NCBI GenBank assembly: GCA_963817025.1
Contig: CAWFML010000004.1
Location: 930,001-994,000, forward strand
DNA: 64,000 bases
Reading direction: 5' to 3'
From: JACMLC01 sp963817025
GTDB lineage: Bacteria; Acidobacteriota; Blastocatellia; Pyrinomonadales; Pyrinomonadaceae
In this document: positions 39,873 to 48,768 of the stretch, piece after piece
Layout: every line of letters begins with the position of its first letter
Numbering within the stretch: the stretch's first letter is position 1
Notes under the pieces: generated by a model
What the model was told of the DNA's origin: nothing
Seen by the model: only the letters and a program-made list of their open reading frames with translations
The model's database searches: none
Position numbers and translations under genes: made by a program

Positions 39873-39882
39873 AGGTATCAAA

Positions 39883-41337
39883 ATGGCTGATGAAAAAGAT
39901 GAGAAGCGTGGCGGCAAGGTTGAGGCCGATGCGTTTGAGCGCGAGGTGACGACAGACCTTGACGACGAGACACAGGATAAGCCGAAAGGAATTCCGCTGC
40001 ACACGCGGATTCTGATTGGTCTGGCGGTCGGCGTCGTGGCGGGCGTCGTGGTCAATTATGCGTTCGGCGGCGACCATCCGCGCGTCGCATGGATCGTCAC
40101 CAACATCACAGAGCCTGTGGGCCAGTTGTTCCTGCGCCTGCTCTTGATGATCGTCGTGCCGCTCGTCTTCTCTTCGCTGGTCGTGGGCGTGGCTGGCATC
40201 GGCGACATACGCAAGCTCGGTCGCGTCGGTCTCAAATCTTTCGCCTACTGCCTGATCGTCTCGGCCATCTCGGTGGTCATCGGCCTCACGCTGGCAAACA
40301 CCATCAAGCCGGGAAAGCGCGTTGATGCCACGACTTCTGCTGCCCTGCAAGCGAGATATAGCTCGGATGCGTCAAAGCGCGTCGAAGATCAGAAGAAGAC
40401 GAGCGAGACGAATAAAGACTCCGCTTTGATGCAGGTGGTCAAAACCATCGTGCCGTCGAATCCGATTTCGGCGGTCGCGTCAGAGTCGCCCAACATGCTC
40501 CACCTGATGTTCTTCGCGCTCATCATCGGCATCGCCATCACGCTCATCCCTGTCACAGTCACCGCGCCGCTCCTGAGGGGCATGGAAGCTCTCTATCAAA
40601 TCACCGCGAAGATCATAGACATCATCATGAAGTTCGCGCCGTTTGCGGTCGCCTGCCTGCTCTTTAATAACACCGCGCGATTCGGACTCGACCTCTTGCA
40701 GGCGCTCGGATGGTTCGTCATAACCGTGCTGCTGGGTCTCTCGCTGCAAATGTTCGGCGTCTATTCGCTCTCGGTTTATTTCCTTTCGCGCATCTCGCCC
40801 CTGGAATTTTTCCGGCGCATCAAGACTGTTATCCTGACGGCGTTTTCCACTTCGTCATCGAACGCCACCCTGCCGACAGCCTTGCGCGTCTCTGAAGAAA
40901 ACCTCGGCGTGCCGCAGGAGATAAATAGCTTTGTGCTGACGGTGGGAGCGACGGCCAACCAGAACGGGACGGCTTTGTATGAAGGCGTGACCGTGCTCTT
41001 TCTGGCCCAACTCGCGGGCGTAGACCTCACGATGGCTCAACAGCTGATGGTCGTTTATCTTGCCATCCTCGGCGGCATAGGAACGGCTGGCGTGCCCTCA
41101 GGCTCGATTCCATTTATCATCGGCGTGCTCGCTTCCATCGGAGTCAATCCGGCTTTGATCGCCATCATTCTCGGCGTGGACAGGATTCTGGACATGTGCC
41201 GGACGACGCTCAATGTGGCAGGCGACATCACGGCTGCGACCTATGTCGCGCGCTCCGAAGGCTATGAGTTATTGAAGCCGCACGAGCCTGCGATTGTGCA
41301 TGCGGGGGTTGCGCCGGCGGCTTCGGACAGATCGTAG
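39883..41337 (+). CDS. Dicarboxylate/amino acid:cation symporter (DAACS family)
   Basis: 484 residues. A charged N-terminal segment of 35 residues is followed by eight or more membrane segments. Family motifs are near the C-terminus: TAFSTSSSNATLPTALRVSE (the serine-rich HP1 loop), TVGATANQNGTALYEGVTVL (the NMDGT-like motif, here NQNGT) and GTAGVPSGSIPFIIGVLA (HP2). It takes up C4-dicarboxylates, glutamate or aspartate with Na+/H+. The periplasmic loop near 140-180 (VEDQKKTSETNKDS) is longer than usual. Confidence 0.93.
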   Translation: MADEKDEKRGGKVEADAFEREVTTDLDDETQDKPKGIPLHTRILIGLAVGVVAGVVVNYAFGGDHPRVAWIVTNITEPVGQLFLRLLLMIVVPLVFSSLVVGVAGIGDIRKLGRVGLKSFAYCLIVSAISVVIGLTLANTIKPGKRVDATTSAALQARYSSDASKRVEDQKKTSETNKDSALMQVVKTIVPSNPISAVASESPNMLHLMFFALIIGIAITLIPVTVTAPLLRGMEALYQITAKIIDIIMKFAPFAVACLLFNNTARFGLDLLQALGWFVITVLLGLSLQMFGVYSLSVYFLSRISPLEFFRRIKTVILTAFSTSSSNATLPTALRVSEENLGVPQEINSFVLTVGATANQNGTALYEGVTVLFLAQLAGVDLTMAQQLMVVYLAILGGIGTAGVPSGSIPFIIGVLASIGVNPALIAIILGVDRILDMCRTTLNVAGDITAATYVARSEGYELLKPHEPAIVHAGVAPAASDRS

Positions 41338-41653
41338 AGCGAAATAAAAGCATGCCCGCGAGGGCTTGAAGTGTATGAGAATGATTCTCAACTGACATTC
41401 GCCGGAAGAGTGTGTCAATCCGGCTAAACAGGCGCGCGGGCTTTGGTTAGGCTGCGCGTTTGTGATTTTAAAGAGCTTGCGCGTCAAGCGGAACAGTAGA
41501 TGCAAGGGAAGAGGCTTCAAGCCGTTTGCCTGCTCGTTCGTGCCGGATGGCTGCAAACCTCGCGTTTAATTGGCCGGGAGAACTCACGCCACACTTCTCG
41601 AGAGCCGCCAATGCGCCGGGATAGTGGGCGTTTCGATGTAAGGAAACAAGACT
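41338..41653. other. Long intergenic leader upstream of the rhomboid gene
   Basis: 316 bases without an open frame. It contains a Fur-box-like inverted repeat at 41376-41390 and several short potential stems (for example GCCGG/CCGGC near 41400-41435). No known riboswitch could be recognised by eye. Confidence 0.45.
41376..41390. promoter_or_regulatory. Fur-box-like 7-1-7 inverted repeat
   Basis: TGAGAATGATTCTCA is a perfect 7-1-7 inverted repeat matching the classic Fur/FUR-family operator core. It lies 264 bases before the rhomboid gene ATG. Regulation by Fur is inferred from the motif only. Confidence 0.5.
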
Positions 41654-42388
41654 ATGATTTTTCCGATTGGTGATGACAATTCTGATCGCACGACGACGCC
41701 CATCGTCAACTACATTCTGATAGCCATCAACATTCTGGTCTTTGCTTTACTTCAGGGATTCGGCTCAAACGACAAGTTCACCTACGCCTATGCGACAGTC
41801 CCGCAGGAGATTATCACGGGCCGCGACATAGATCGCCCCGTCGTCGTCCAAGACCCTGTAACGCAGGAAATCGCGGGCCAGATCGACTTACAGCCGACGC
41901 CGATCTCGGTTTACATCACGCTGCTCGTCTCGATGTTCATGCACGGCAGCTTCATGCACCTGTTCGGCAACATGCTGTTCCTCTGGATTTTCGGAGACAA
42001 TCTGGAACACGCGCTCGGGCGCATCAGGTATCTGGTCTTCTACCTGGTGTGCGGCATCATCGCGTCGCTGGCGCATGTCTTTATGAACATGGATTCTTAC
42101 ATTCCGAGCCTCGGAGCGTCGGGCGCGATTTCGGGAGTCCTCGGCGGCTATATCCTGCTTCATCCGACGAGGCGCGTGCGCGTCATCATGATACGGATGC
42201 TGACGGAAGTTCCGGCGTGGGTCGCCATCGGCCTGTGGTTCGTGTTTCAGGTGCTCGAAGGCTGGCTCAATCGCGGCGCAGCCGGCGGCGGCGTGGCCTA
42301 TGCCGCACACATCGGCGGCTTTATCGCGGGACTCGTGCTGATTAAATTCTTTGCTCTCGGTCGCAGTCGGGGCGCGACCACGGCTTGA
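41654..42388 (+). CDS. Rhomboid family intramembrane serine protease
   Basis: 244 residues with six to seven membrane segments. Catalytic Ser in PSLGASGAISGVLGGYI (GxSG) and catalytic His in AAHIGGFIAGLVL. HGSFMHLFGNMLFLWIFGDN and LEHALGRIRYLVFYL are family-conserved. It cleaves membrane-embedded helices. The loop between TM1 and TM2 is long (about 55 residues, with IITGRDIDRPVVVQDPVTQE). It is preceded by the ribosome-binding site AAGGAAA. Confidence 0.93.
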   Translation: MIFPIGDDNSDRTTTPIVNYILIAINILVFALLQGFGSNDKFTYAYATVPQEIITGRDIDRPVVVQDPVTQEIAGQIDLQPTPISVYITLLVSMFMHGSFMHLFGNMLFLWIFGDNLEHALGRIRYLVFYLVCGIIASLAHVFMNMDSYIPSLGASGAISGVLGGYILLHPTRRVRVIMIRMLTEVPAWVAIGLWFVFQVLEGWLNRGAAGGGVAYAAHIGGFIAGLVLIKFFALGRSRGATTA

Positions 42389-42467
42389 AACAGTTTTTGG
42401 CAGTGGGACAAAGAATAGACCGCTGTCTTTTTGTGGCAATTGATTTAGAGAAAGGGAGAAACAAACT

Positions 42468-42926
42468 ATGGCTAAGACTAACGATGAAGTGATTTCAACT
42501 CTCAACAATTTGATTGAGACCTGCAAGGATGGACAAGAGGGTTTTCGCAGCGCCGCCGAAGGCGTCGAGAACAGCGAATTGAAAACGCTCTTTAATACCT
42601 ATTCGCAGCAACGCGCACAGTTTGCGGCAGAGTTGCAGAATGAAGTTCGCAGGCACGGCGGCGACCCGGAAACGACGGGCAGCGTCGCAGCCACCTTGCA
42701 TCGCGGCTGGATAGACATCAAATCAGCCGTCACCGGCGGCGACGAGTCCGCAGTCATCTCCGAGTGCGAGCGCGGCGAAGATTCAGCCGTCAGAAACTAC
42801 AAGGACGCGCTGGCCGAAGGCTTGCCAGCAGATGTGAGCGCCGTGGTCGAAAGACAATACGGAGAGGTGCAGGAAGCGCATGACCGCATCCGCGCGCTCG
42901 AAAGAGCCAGCAGCGCGGGCGCGTAA
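42468..42926 (+). CDS. DUF2383 (PA2169-type) four-helix-bundle protein
   Basis: 152 residues. ISTLNNLIETCKDGQEGFRS near the start, FNTYSQQRAQFAAELQNEVR and GDPETTGSVAATLHRGWIDI are the DUF2383 pattern, a ferritin-like four-helix bundle of unknown function. Strong ribosome-binding site GAAAGGGAG. It ends in front of a GC-rich hairpin. Confidence 0.92.
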   Translation: MAKTNDEVISTLNNLIETCKDGQEGFRSAAEGVENSELKTLFNTYSQQRAQFAAELQNEVRRHGGDPETTGSVAATLHRGWIDIKSAVTGGDESAVISECERGEDSAVRNYKDALAEGLPADVSAVVERQYGEVQEAHDRIRALERASSAGA

Positions 42927-42948
42927 GGCTTTTCCCACACTACACAAC

Positions 42949-42980
42949 ACGGGCGATTTCCCCTCGCGGAAGTCGCCCGT
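42949..42980 (+). terminator. Hairpin after the DUF2383 gene
   Basis: 13-bp stem with one G-U-type mismatch (ACGGGCGATTTCC and GGAAGTCGCCCGT) around CCTCGC. It lacks a long U-run, so it is a terminator or 3'-end stabiliser. Confidence 0.65.
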
Positions 42981-43024
42981 CTCAAACCTCAAACACAGCA
43001 AAAAATTTCAGGGGGAATCAAGGG

Positions 43025-43603
43025 ATGAAACACAGAATCTTGTCTGCCGTTCTGGCAGCATTTGGAGCTTTCGTGTTGATGAGCGGCGCGGCCTCTGCTC
43101 AACAGGACGGCAACATGTCCGGTCAGGACAAAAGCATGAACAAGTCCATGATGAATAACATGGATAAAAAGTGGATGATGGAAACCGCAATGGGCGGCAT
43201 GCTGGAAGTGGAGATGGGACGCCTTGCGACCGAGCGCGGGATGAGCGATGAGGTCAAGCAGTTCGGCCAGCGTATGGTTGATGACCACGGCAAGGCTAAC
43301 GATGAGTTGAAACAGCTAGCCGAATCCAAAGGCGTCATGCTGCCGACCGAGCTTGATGCCAAACACAAGATGATGGTTGAAAAAATGTCCAAGATGTCGG
43401 GCGCGGCGTTCGACAATGCCTACAAGAAGGAGATGCTCAAAGATCATAAAAAAGATGTAGCATCATTCCAGCGCGAGGCGGACAAAGGTATGGATGCTGA
43501 CGTTAAAGCTTTCGCCGCCAAAACCTTACCGACGCTCAAAGAACATCTCAGCATGATCGAAGGCATGAACGGGATGAAGATGAGCAAGGGCAACGGGATG
43601 TAA
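43025..43603 (+). CDS. DUF4142 domain-containing exported protein
   Basis: 192 residues. The signal peptide is RILSAVLAAFGAFVLMSGAASA. A Met/Lys/Asn-rich linker (DKSMNKSMMNNMDKKWMMET) precedes the DUF4142 helical domain (GMLEVEMGRLATERGMSDEV, KQFGQRMVDDHGKANDELKQ, FDNAYKKEMLKDHKKDVASF). It is predicted to be periplasmic with a ferritin-like bundle; function unknown. The C-terminus is again Met-rich (GMNGMKMSKGNGM), which could bind copper. Confidence 0.9.
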   Translation: MKHRILSAVLAAFGAFVLMSGAASAQQDGNMSGQDKSMNKSMMNNMDKKWMMETAMGGMLEVEMGRLATERGMSDEVKQFGQRMVDDHGKANDELKQLAESKGVMLPTELDAKHKMMVEKMSKMSGAAFDNAYKKEMLKDHKKDVASFQREADKGMDADVKAFAAKTLPTLKEHLSMIEGMNGMKMSKGNGM

Positions 43604-43630
43604 ACAAGACACCAGTAAATAAGTTCAAAG

Positions 43631-43690
43631 GCAAAGGGGAAGATGCGAAGCATGCTGTCTTCCCTCTTGCCTTTTTACTTTTAAAGTGAG
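43631..43690. repeat. Family D degenerate hairpin
   Basis: Arms AAGTTCAAAGGCAAAGGGGA (43631 on) and CTTCCCTCTTGCCTTTTTAC (43669 on) around a GCATGC-centred loop. Imperfect pairing. Confidence 0.8.
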
Positions 43691-43720
43691 TTCGACGTAA
43701 AAACGGTGAGGTGTTAGTTA

Positions 43721-43925
43721 GCCCCGGAGGGGCGAGATGTTAGTTAGCCCCGGAGGGGCGACATAGATTAGCCCAGCACGTCAGTGCTGGGACAAGACGC
43801 GCTACCATGTCGAAGCCCCGGAGGGGCGACATAGATTATGTCGCCCCTCCGGGGCTTTGACCTTTGATGTGGGTGCTGTCCCCACGGCTGACGCCGTGGG
43901 CTAATCTATGTCGCCCCTCCGGGGC
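43721..43925. repeat. Nested cloverleaf repeat (GCCCCGGAGGGGC units)
   Basis: Five copies of GCCCCGGAGGGGCGA: three forward (43721, 43747, 43815) and two reversed (ending at 43855 and 43925). An outer perfect 28-bp stem pairs 43747-43774 with 43898-43925. Inside are three hairpins: CCCAGCACG/CAGTGCTGGG (43772-43791), GCCCCGGAGGGGCGACATA with its inverse and a 3-base loop (43815-43855), and CCCACGGC/GCCGTGGG (43881-43900). Confidence 0.93.
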
Positions 43926-44197
43926 TGTCATGCTGCATCCTCTTCTGCTTATATCAAACTCACGTTAGTTTTACCTTTTGTCTCTCTCTTTGCCTTCTTT
44001 TTACCGGCTCGGTTAAGATAATTTATCTATGCGAATCGAGAGTAGAAAGTGTTTTGCAGTGAAACGCTTGTCCTTTGCGTCTTGCTCTTTGCGGTTAAGT
44101 GAGTTTTTAACGCAAAGACCGCAAAGGTTTTTCGCAAAGAAGCGCAAAGAGTTTTTTTACTCTTGAGTTACATTATTTTTTAAGGAGCGTTTAATAA
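43926..44197. other. queF upstream region
   Basis: 270 bases between the cloverleaf repeat and queF. It includes the family A hairpin at 44071-44150 and an AT-rich promoter-like stretch around 43985-44040. I looked for a preQ1 riboswitch in front of queF and could not support one. A ribosome-binding site (AAGGAG) lies about 10 bases before the ATG. Confidence 0.4.
44071..44150. repeat. Family A degenerate hairpin upstream of queF
   Basis: Left words TCCTTTGCGTCTTGCTC and TTTGCGGTTAA; right words TTAACGCAAAGACCGCAAAGG and TCGCAAAGAAGCGCAAAG. The core TTGCGGTTAA/TTAACGCAA is an inverted match. Confidence 0.82.
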
Positions 44198-44620
44198 ATG
44201 TCTGTTTCTGAAATAAGTATGCCGCCTGTCAATCAACAGGGCTTGGACATCAAATCCACGCCGCGCGAAGAGATGAAGCTTTATCCGCTGGACACTTTCC
44301 CTTACGAATTTGCGGGGCGCGAAGTGCGCGTGCGTTTTGAGTTGCCGGAGTTTACATGTATCTGCCCGTTCTCGGACTTTCCGGATTTTGCCACGCTCCG
44401 GCTTGAGTACGTCCCGCATGAGCGTTGCGTCGAATTGAAGAGCTTGAAGCTTTACATCAATTCGTTTCGTGAAGTGAAAATCTTTCACGAGCATGTCATC
44501 AATATTATCCTTGAAGACTTCGTGCGCGCCTGCGATCCCTTGCGGGTCGAGCTTGAAGGCGACTTCAACGTGCGCGGGAATATCAAGACGACCGTCAGCG
44601 CGAGTTATGTGAAGAAGTAG
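44198..44620 (+). CDS. queF: NADPH-dependent 7-cyano-7-deazaguanine reductase
   Basis: 140 residues, the short (type I) form of QueF. It reduces preQ0 to preQ1 in queuosine biosynthesis. The catalytic Cys is in EFTCICPFSDFPDFATL, with the conserved Asp in the following DFPD. The QueF 'E(S/L)K(S/K)LK' motif is in CVELKSLKLYINSFR, followed by HEHVINIILEDFV. It is the only queuosine gene in the window. Confidence 0.95.
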   Translation: MSVSEISMPPVNQQGLDIKSTPREEMKLYPLDTFPYEFAGREVRVRFELPEFTCICPFSDFPDFATLRLEYVPHERCVELKSLKLYINSFREVKIFHEHVINIILEDFVRACDPLRVELEGDFNVRGNIKTTVSASYVKK

Positions 44621-44682
44621 TTGAATAAGTCGTAAAGTTGATGCGTGGTTCTTTGTGAGTTGAGCGCTGAAGTAAGGAATAG

Positions 44683-44776
44683 TTTCGCGCCGGGGGCGCA
44701 GAGGAAGACCGCAAAGGTGTTGAATGCCACTCGTTCTTTGCGCGCTTTTCTTTAAGCCTTTGCGCCTTTGCGGAAA
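44683..44776. repeat. Family A degenerate hairpin
   Basis: Left words GTTTCGCGCCGGGGGCGCAG and GACCGCAAAGG; right words CTTTGCGCGC and TTTGCGCCTTTGCGGAAAC. It sits between queF and a small membrane protein gene. Confidence 0.8.
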
Positions 44777-44854
44777 CATGTTTTTTCTTCTCGCCCTTTT
44801 AGAAATTTGACCCGCTACTCTTCTTTTGAGTCCTGTGTCCTGTATGATGTTTTA

Positions 44855-45088
44855 ATGAGTCTCGAAGTTATTCTTGTCATCGTCGTTGTCGTCAGCATCG
44901 CAGGCGTCATTTTATTTTTAGGGCTGGCGCGGCGCGCTGTGCGGCTGGCGATTCGTTTAGGATTGGCTCTCGCGCTGATTCTGGTGCTGGGCGCGGCAGT
45001 TGTGTCGTGGCACTGGTTCGGCGGCAGCAACAGTTCATCGACGCCGAAGAATCGTCCCGCCAATGCGCGGCGCGGAAACTCTCGCTGA
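44855..45088 (+). CDS. Small membrane protein
   Basis: 77 residues from ATG 44855. Two hydrophobic stretches (LEVILVIVVVVSIAGVILFL and IRLGLALALILVLGAAVVSW) separated by a basic segment (ARRAVRLAI), then a Ser/Asn/Arg-rich tail. No family recognised. The frame continues upstream to 44768, but that part comes from repeat-derived sequence. Confidence 0.55.
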   Translation: MSLEVILVIVVVVSIAGVILFLGLARRAVRLAIRLGLALALILVLGAAVVSWHWFGGSNSSSTPKNRPANARRGNSR

Positions 45089-45111
45089 CCGAAGCGGCAT
45101 TTGGATAAAGC

Positions 45112-46413
45112 ATGGGGGAAACGGACACAGACGCCGCAGATCAGTTTAACGCCGCCGTCAGCGCGAAAAAGTTGGACGAAGGAACGCCGCGCGTCTGGCA
45201 ACGCTATAAACGACTGCCGCGCAATGTCTTCGCCATCAGTCTGGTCAGCCTGCTCAACGACGCATCGAGCGAGATTATCTATCCGCTCCTGCCGCTCTTT
45301 CTCGCAACGACGATCAACGCTTCACCCGCCATCATCGGAACCATCGAAGGCGCAGCCGAATCCGTCTCAAGTCTCTTAAAACTGTTCGCGGGATATTTCA
45401 GCGACCGGAGCGGAAAGCGCAAGGGGCTGGTGGTGTTCGGCTATACGCTGGCGAGCGTTGTCCGCCCGCTGCTGGCGTTTGCGTCAACGTGGTATCAGGT
45501 GCTCGCCATACGCCTCACGGATCGTGTCGGCAAAGGGATTCGCAGCGCGCCGCGTGATGCGATGATCGCGGACGCTGCGTTGCCTGAAGAGCGCGGCATC
45601 GCCTTTGGCTTTCATCGCGCGATGGATCACGCGGGCGCGGTCATCGGGCCACTGCTCAGTTTCGGGCTGCTGTATTTTATCGCAGACAACAGAAACCAAC
45701 CGGCGGCGGGCGATTACACATTGATCTTTATCTGCGCTTCGATTCCCGCGCTGGCGGCGGTCGTGGTCGTGGCCTTCTTCGTGCGCGAGTCGGGCGTTCA
45801 TCGCAAGGTCGGGGATGCGATACTGGAAAAGCCCACCTTGAGCCTGCGCGGCTTTGATGGAAATTTCAAACGCTTCCTAGCCATCATCGCGTTCTTTACT
45901 TTGTCAAACTCTTCCGATGCATTCCTCTTGCTGCGCGCGCGCGAGGCCGGTGTGTCTGTGGCGACGATTCCGCTGCTCTGGGCCGCGCTGCATGCGAGCA
46001 AAGTTTTAAGCTCGCTGATTGGCGGAGACCTCTCAGACCGCGTGGGTCGTAAGACTTTGATTGCTTCCGGCTGGCTGCTCTATGCGGCGGTCTATCTGGG
46101 GTTTGCTTTCGTCTCTTCGGTCGGCGCGGCGTGGACGCTCTTTCTCATTTATGGAATTTACTTCGGGCTGGTCGAGGGAGCGGAAAAGGCTCTGGTCGCA
46201 GACCTCGTGCGGCCCGAACAACGCGGCACAGCTTACGGTTTATATAATCTGGCCTTTGGCATTACGGTCTTCCCTGCCTCGCTCCTGATGGGCGCGCTGT
46301 GGAACTGGCGCGGCGCGATGACGGCCTTCATCGTCAGCGCAGGCATCGGAGCAGTGGCGTCTTTAATGCTCCTGTCATTGGTCAACACAAAGTCACCTCA
46401 AACCTCAAGCTGA
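45112..46413 (+). CDS. Major facilitator superfamily transporter
   Basis: 433 residues with 12 predicted membrane segments. Signature-like motifs: SLVSLLNDASSEIIYPLLPL in TM1, the loop 2-3 motif FSDRSGKRK, the motif in TM4-5 region RLTDRVGKGIRSAPRDAMIA, then GDLSDRVGRKTLIASGW after TM8 and GLVEGAEKALVADLVRPEQR. The DASSEIIYPLLP start is shared with a family of uncharacterised MFS exporters. The substrate is unknown. The start ATG at 45112 lies 24 bases after the previous stop. Confidence 0.9.
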   Translation: MGETDTDAADQFNAAVSAKKLDEGTPRVWQRYKRLPRNVFAISLVSLLNDASSEIIYPLLPLFLATTINASPAIIGTIEGAAESVSSLLKLFAGYFSDRSGKRKGLVVFGYTLASVVRPLLAFASTWYQVLAIRLTDRVGKGIRSAPRDAMIADAALPEERGIAFGFHRAMDHAGAVIGPLLSFGLLYFIADNRNQPAAGDYTLIFICASIPALAAVVVVAFFVRESGVHRKVGDAILEKPTLSLRGFDGNFKRFLAIIAFFTLSNSSDAFLLLRAREAGVSVATIPLLWAALHASKVLSSLIGGDLSDRVGRKTLIASGWLLYAAVYLGFAFVSSVGAAWTLFLIYGIYFGLVEGAEKALVADLVRPEQRGTAYGLYNLAFGITVFPASLLMGALWNWRGAMTAFIVSAGIGAVASLMLLSLVNTKSPQTSS

Positions 46414-46427
46414 GATTGCCCTTCATC

Positions 46428-46524
46428 CCTTTGCGCTTTGAGTCTTTCTGTGTTTGCGCCCTCAGCGTGAAACACCGACGTTTCTCGCAAAGGCGCTAAG
46501 ATAAAACCGTAAGGCGCGAAGGAT
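46428..46524. repeat. Family A degenerate hairpin
   Basis: Left words CTTTGCGCTTTGAGTCTTTC and TTTGCGCCCTCAGCGTG; right words TTTCTCGCAAAGGCGCTAAG and CCGTAAGGCGCGAAGG. It lies between convergent genes (MFS and the membrane TPR protein). After it the 10-base word TTTATCCATG/TTTATCCATA is repeated in tandem. Confidence 0.83.
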
Positions 46525-46611
46525 TGAGTTTATCCATGGATTGAGTTTATCCATAGCCGGGTTTTGAAATCGCCTCTTAATATGCTTCGTTGAAAATCGC
46601 TTCTGATATTT

Positions 46612-48636
46612 CTACTTTGGCAGACGCCTGAGGGCTGCTTCGGATTCCGCGCGCGATTGTGTGAATTCCGGGTCTTGCATGTTTTTGGTCTGGGCCAGAT
46701 ATTCCTGAAAGGCTGCGCGTGCCTCTCCCGTCTGGCCCAGTTCGGCTGCGAGCAGGCCGATGCGGAAAAAGACCAGACGCGATTCGGGCAGCGTCTCTTG
46801 CCCGGCCTGCGCGCGGACGCTCTTTAGCTCCGCGTACGCCTCCTGCTTCTTTCCAGCCTGATAGAGAATGACCGCTAGCTTTTCTGTGAAAGCGGCCCTG
46901 TACTGCGGCAGCCTCGCACGCGCTTCTTCCAAAGTCTTTGCCGCTTCCGCTATTTTCCCCTGACGCTCATAAGAAACCGCCAACGCTTCGTAAGCCAGAT
47001 ACAAAGTATTTGAGGGAGCCTGCTCTGCCGGCTTAGAGAGAATGACGCGCAGGTCTCTCTCTCCTTCCTCAAATCTTTTTAGCTCGATAAGCGAGCGGCC
47101 ACGACCCAGATAAGACAGCAGCAGCGGAGCTATCTGCAAAGAGCTATCAAAGCTTTGAATAGCTTCGGCAAAGCGTTTCTGCTCGTACATCTCCGCGCCG
47201 TATTGCTGATAGTTACGCGCCCCCGTCGGATCGCTCTTGATGCCCCACTGCCAGAGCGCGTCATTCGAGAGCCAAGCGAAATTGTAGCGAATCGTTTGCA
47301 CGCCGAGCGGCACGCAGAGCACAACCGCGAGTGCGTAGACGAGCCACGGACGTTCACCCGCGTCGCTTGCTTTCGCGTGTTCGAGCAGCGCAGCGAGCGG
47401 CGGAATGGTCATCATCAGAAAGCCCAGCAGAGGCAGGTACAGATAGCGGTCATGGACTATCTGCTCAGGCACAAAAGCCGCGATGTTCATCGCAGGCAAC
47501 AGCGGCAGCGCGAACAGAGCTAAACCGATGCGCGCCAGCTTGCTATGCCGCGCACGCCACAGCATCCAGCCAGCCACCGCCAGCGAGACGATTAAAGGAA
47601 AGACGAAATTGAAGAGACCGAGATTGGCAGAGGTCACTGGCCTCAACGGATAAGATGGGCCGATCCAGTAAGGGAAGACGAGTTGTCGCAGATAAAAACT
47701 AAAAACCACCGGCGCGCTGAGGATTGCGCTTTTGGTGTCCGCCCCGCCTTCGGGCCATTGCGCCAGACTGCCGAGGATAGACTGTCTAATAATCAAGTAG
47801 ACAACAGCGATAGCCGCAAACGGCAGCGCAAGTTTTAAGGCTCTGGCAAAGGGCAATCCTTCTTCGCCTGCTGCGCGCGCTCCACTTCGCCACAGCATCA
47901 CAAAGACGATGACCGGATAAAAGATGGCAATCTCTTTCGCCCCGAGCGCGATGAGATACAAAGCGACGGCCATCGCCCATCTAAGCTTTGTCTGCTCTTT
48001 GCCGTGCAAGCTGACAAACCACATAGAGCCTAACAGCGCGAGGCTCAAGATCAGATCGGGCGAGCCGGAAATCCACGCCACAGATTCCGTGTGAACCGGA
48101 TGCGCTGCGAAGATGAGGGCGATGGCCCCCGCCACCCGGAGCGAAACTTTCAGCCGCCGCAAAAGGAAGAAGGCCAGCGCGACCACTCCCGCATGCATGA
48201 AGATATTGAACAGGTGCCAGCCGAAGGTTTCAAAGCCGAAGAGATTGATGTTGATAATCAACCAGAGGACGAACGAGGGCCGCCAGTAATTGCTGACGGC
48301 GGCGGCGTCTCCGCGCTTGAAAGCCCAGACATCCGAAAACATCGCGCGCCATAGATTCGAGTTATCCTGAATCAACATGTTGCGCGTAATCTGCGGCACA
48401 TCATCGTAAACAAACTCGCCTGAGAGCGTGTTGACATACAGCATCACTGCCATGAGCAGAGCCGGGAGCACCGCCAGCAATTCCAGTCGCAGCCCGCGCG
48501 GGCCGGATGATGCGTTTGGCCTTCGCGCGCGTGTTCTTGCCTGGCGCTTTGGCGTTTGAATATCCGGCTCTGCGTCCTGAAGTCTGGGAATCCCAACCGG
48601 CAAGCCGCCTTTGCCACGGCGTTTTTGTTTAGCCAT
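46612..48636 (-). CDS. Multi-pass membrane protein with C-terminal TPR repeats (TMTC/PMT-like)
   Basis: 674 residues from ATG 48636 (MAKQKRRGKGGLPVGIP). About ten membrane segments follow a basic N-terminus, with the GT-C/PMT-type first luminal loop (GEFVYDDVPQITRNMLIQD: paired acidic D-D), 'YWRPSFVLWLIININLFG' and 'FAAHPVHTESVAWISGSPDL'. The C-terminal 200 residues hold TPR repeats (ARNYQQYGAEMYEQKRFAEA, APSNTLYLAYEALAVSYERQ). This architecture resembles TMTC-type proteins with DUF1736; a glycosyltransferase role is inferred only. Confidence 0.85.
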   Translation of the reverse strand: MAKQKRRGKGGLPVGIPRLQDAEPDIQTPKRQARTRARRPNASSGPRGLRLELLAVLPALLMAVMLYVNTLSGEFVYDDVPQITRNMLIQDNSNLWRAMFSDVWAFKRGDAAAVSNYWRPSFVLWLIININLFGFETFGWHLFNIFMHAGVVALAFFLLRRLKVSLRVAGAIALIFAAHPVHTESVAWISGSPDLILSLALLGSMWFVSLHGKEQTKLRWAMAVALYLIALGAKEIAIFYPVIVFVMLWRSGARAAGEEGLPFARALKLALPFAAIAVVYLIIRQSILGSLAQWPEGGADTKSAILSAPVVFSFYLRQLVFPYWIGPSYPLRPVTSANLGLFNFVFPLIVSLAVAGWMLWRARHSKLARIGLALFALPLLPAMNIAAFVPEQIVHDRYLYLPLLGFLMMTIPPLAALLEHAKASDAGERPWLVYALAVVLCVPLGVQTIRYNFAWLSNDALWQWGIKSDPTGARNYQQYGAEMYEQKRFAEAIQSFDSSLQIAPLLLSYLGRGRSLIELKRFEEGERDLRVILSKPAEQAPSNTLYLAYEALAVSYERQGKIAEAAKTLEEARARLPQYRAAFTEKLAVILYQAGKKQEAYAELKSVRAQAGQETLPESRLVFFRIGLLAAELGQTGEARAAFQEYLAQTKNMQDPEFTQSRAESEAALRRLPK

Positions 48637-48768
48637 AAGATTGTTAAGAAGAGTGCTCGGACTGGTTTCAGCAACCACCGTTTGGACACGGGCGCGGATG
48701 CATCATAGAATGCCTGAGCACGCGAGAGGCTGTCAAAGCGCCGACTCCGAACGGGCGCGAAAAAATTA

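Noticed and set aside
43721..43925. Possible CRISPR array
   Set aside because: Repeats occur in both orientations and pair with each other as stems. There are no regularly spaced direct repeats with unique spacers and no cas gene nearby.
43926..44197. preQ1 riboswitch upstream of queF
   Set aside because: I could not find a compact pseudoknot pattern close to the start codon. The region is occupied by a family A hairpin and AT-rich sequence.
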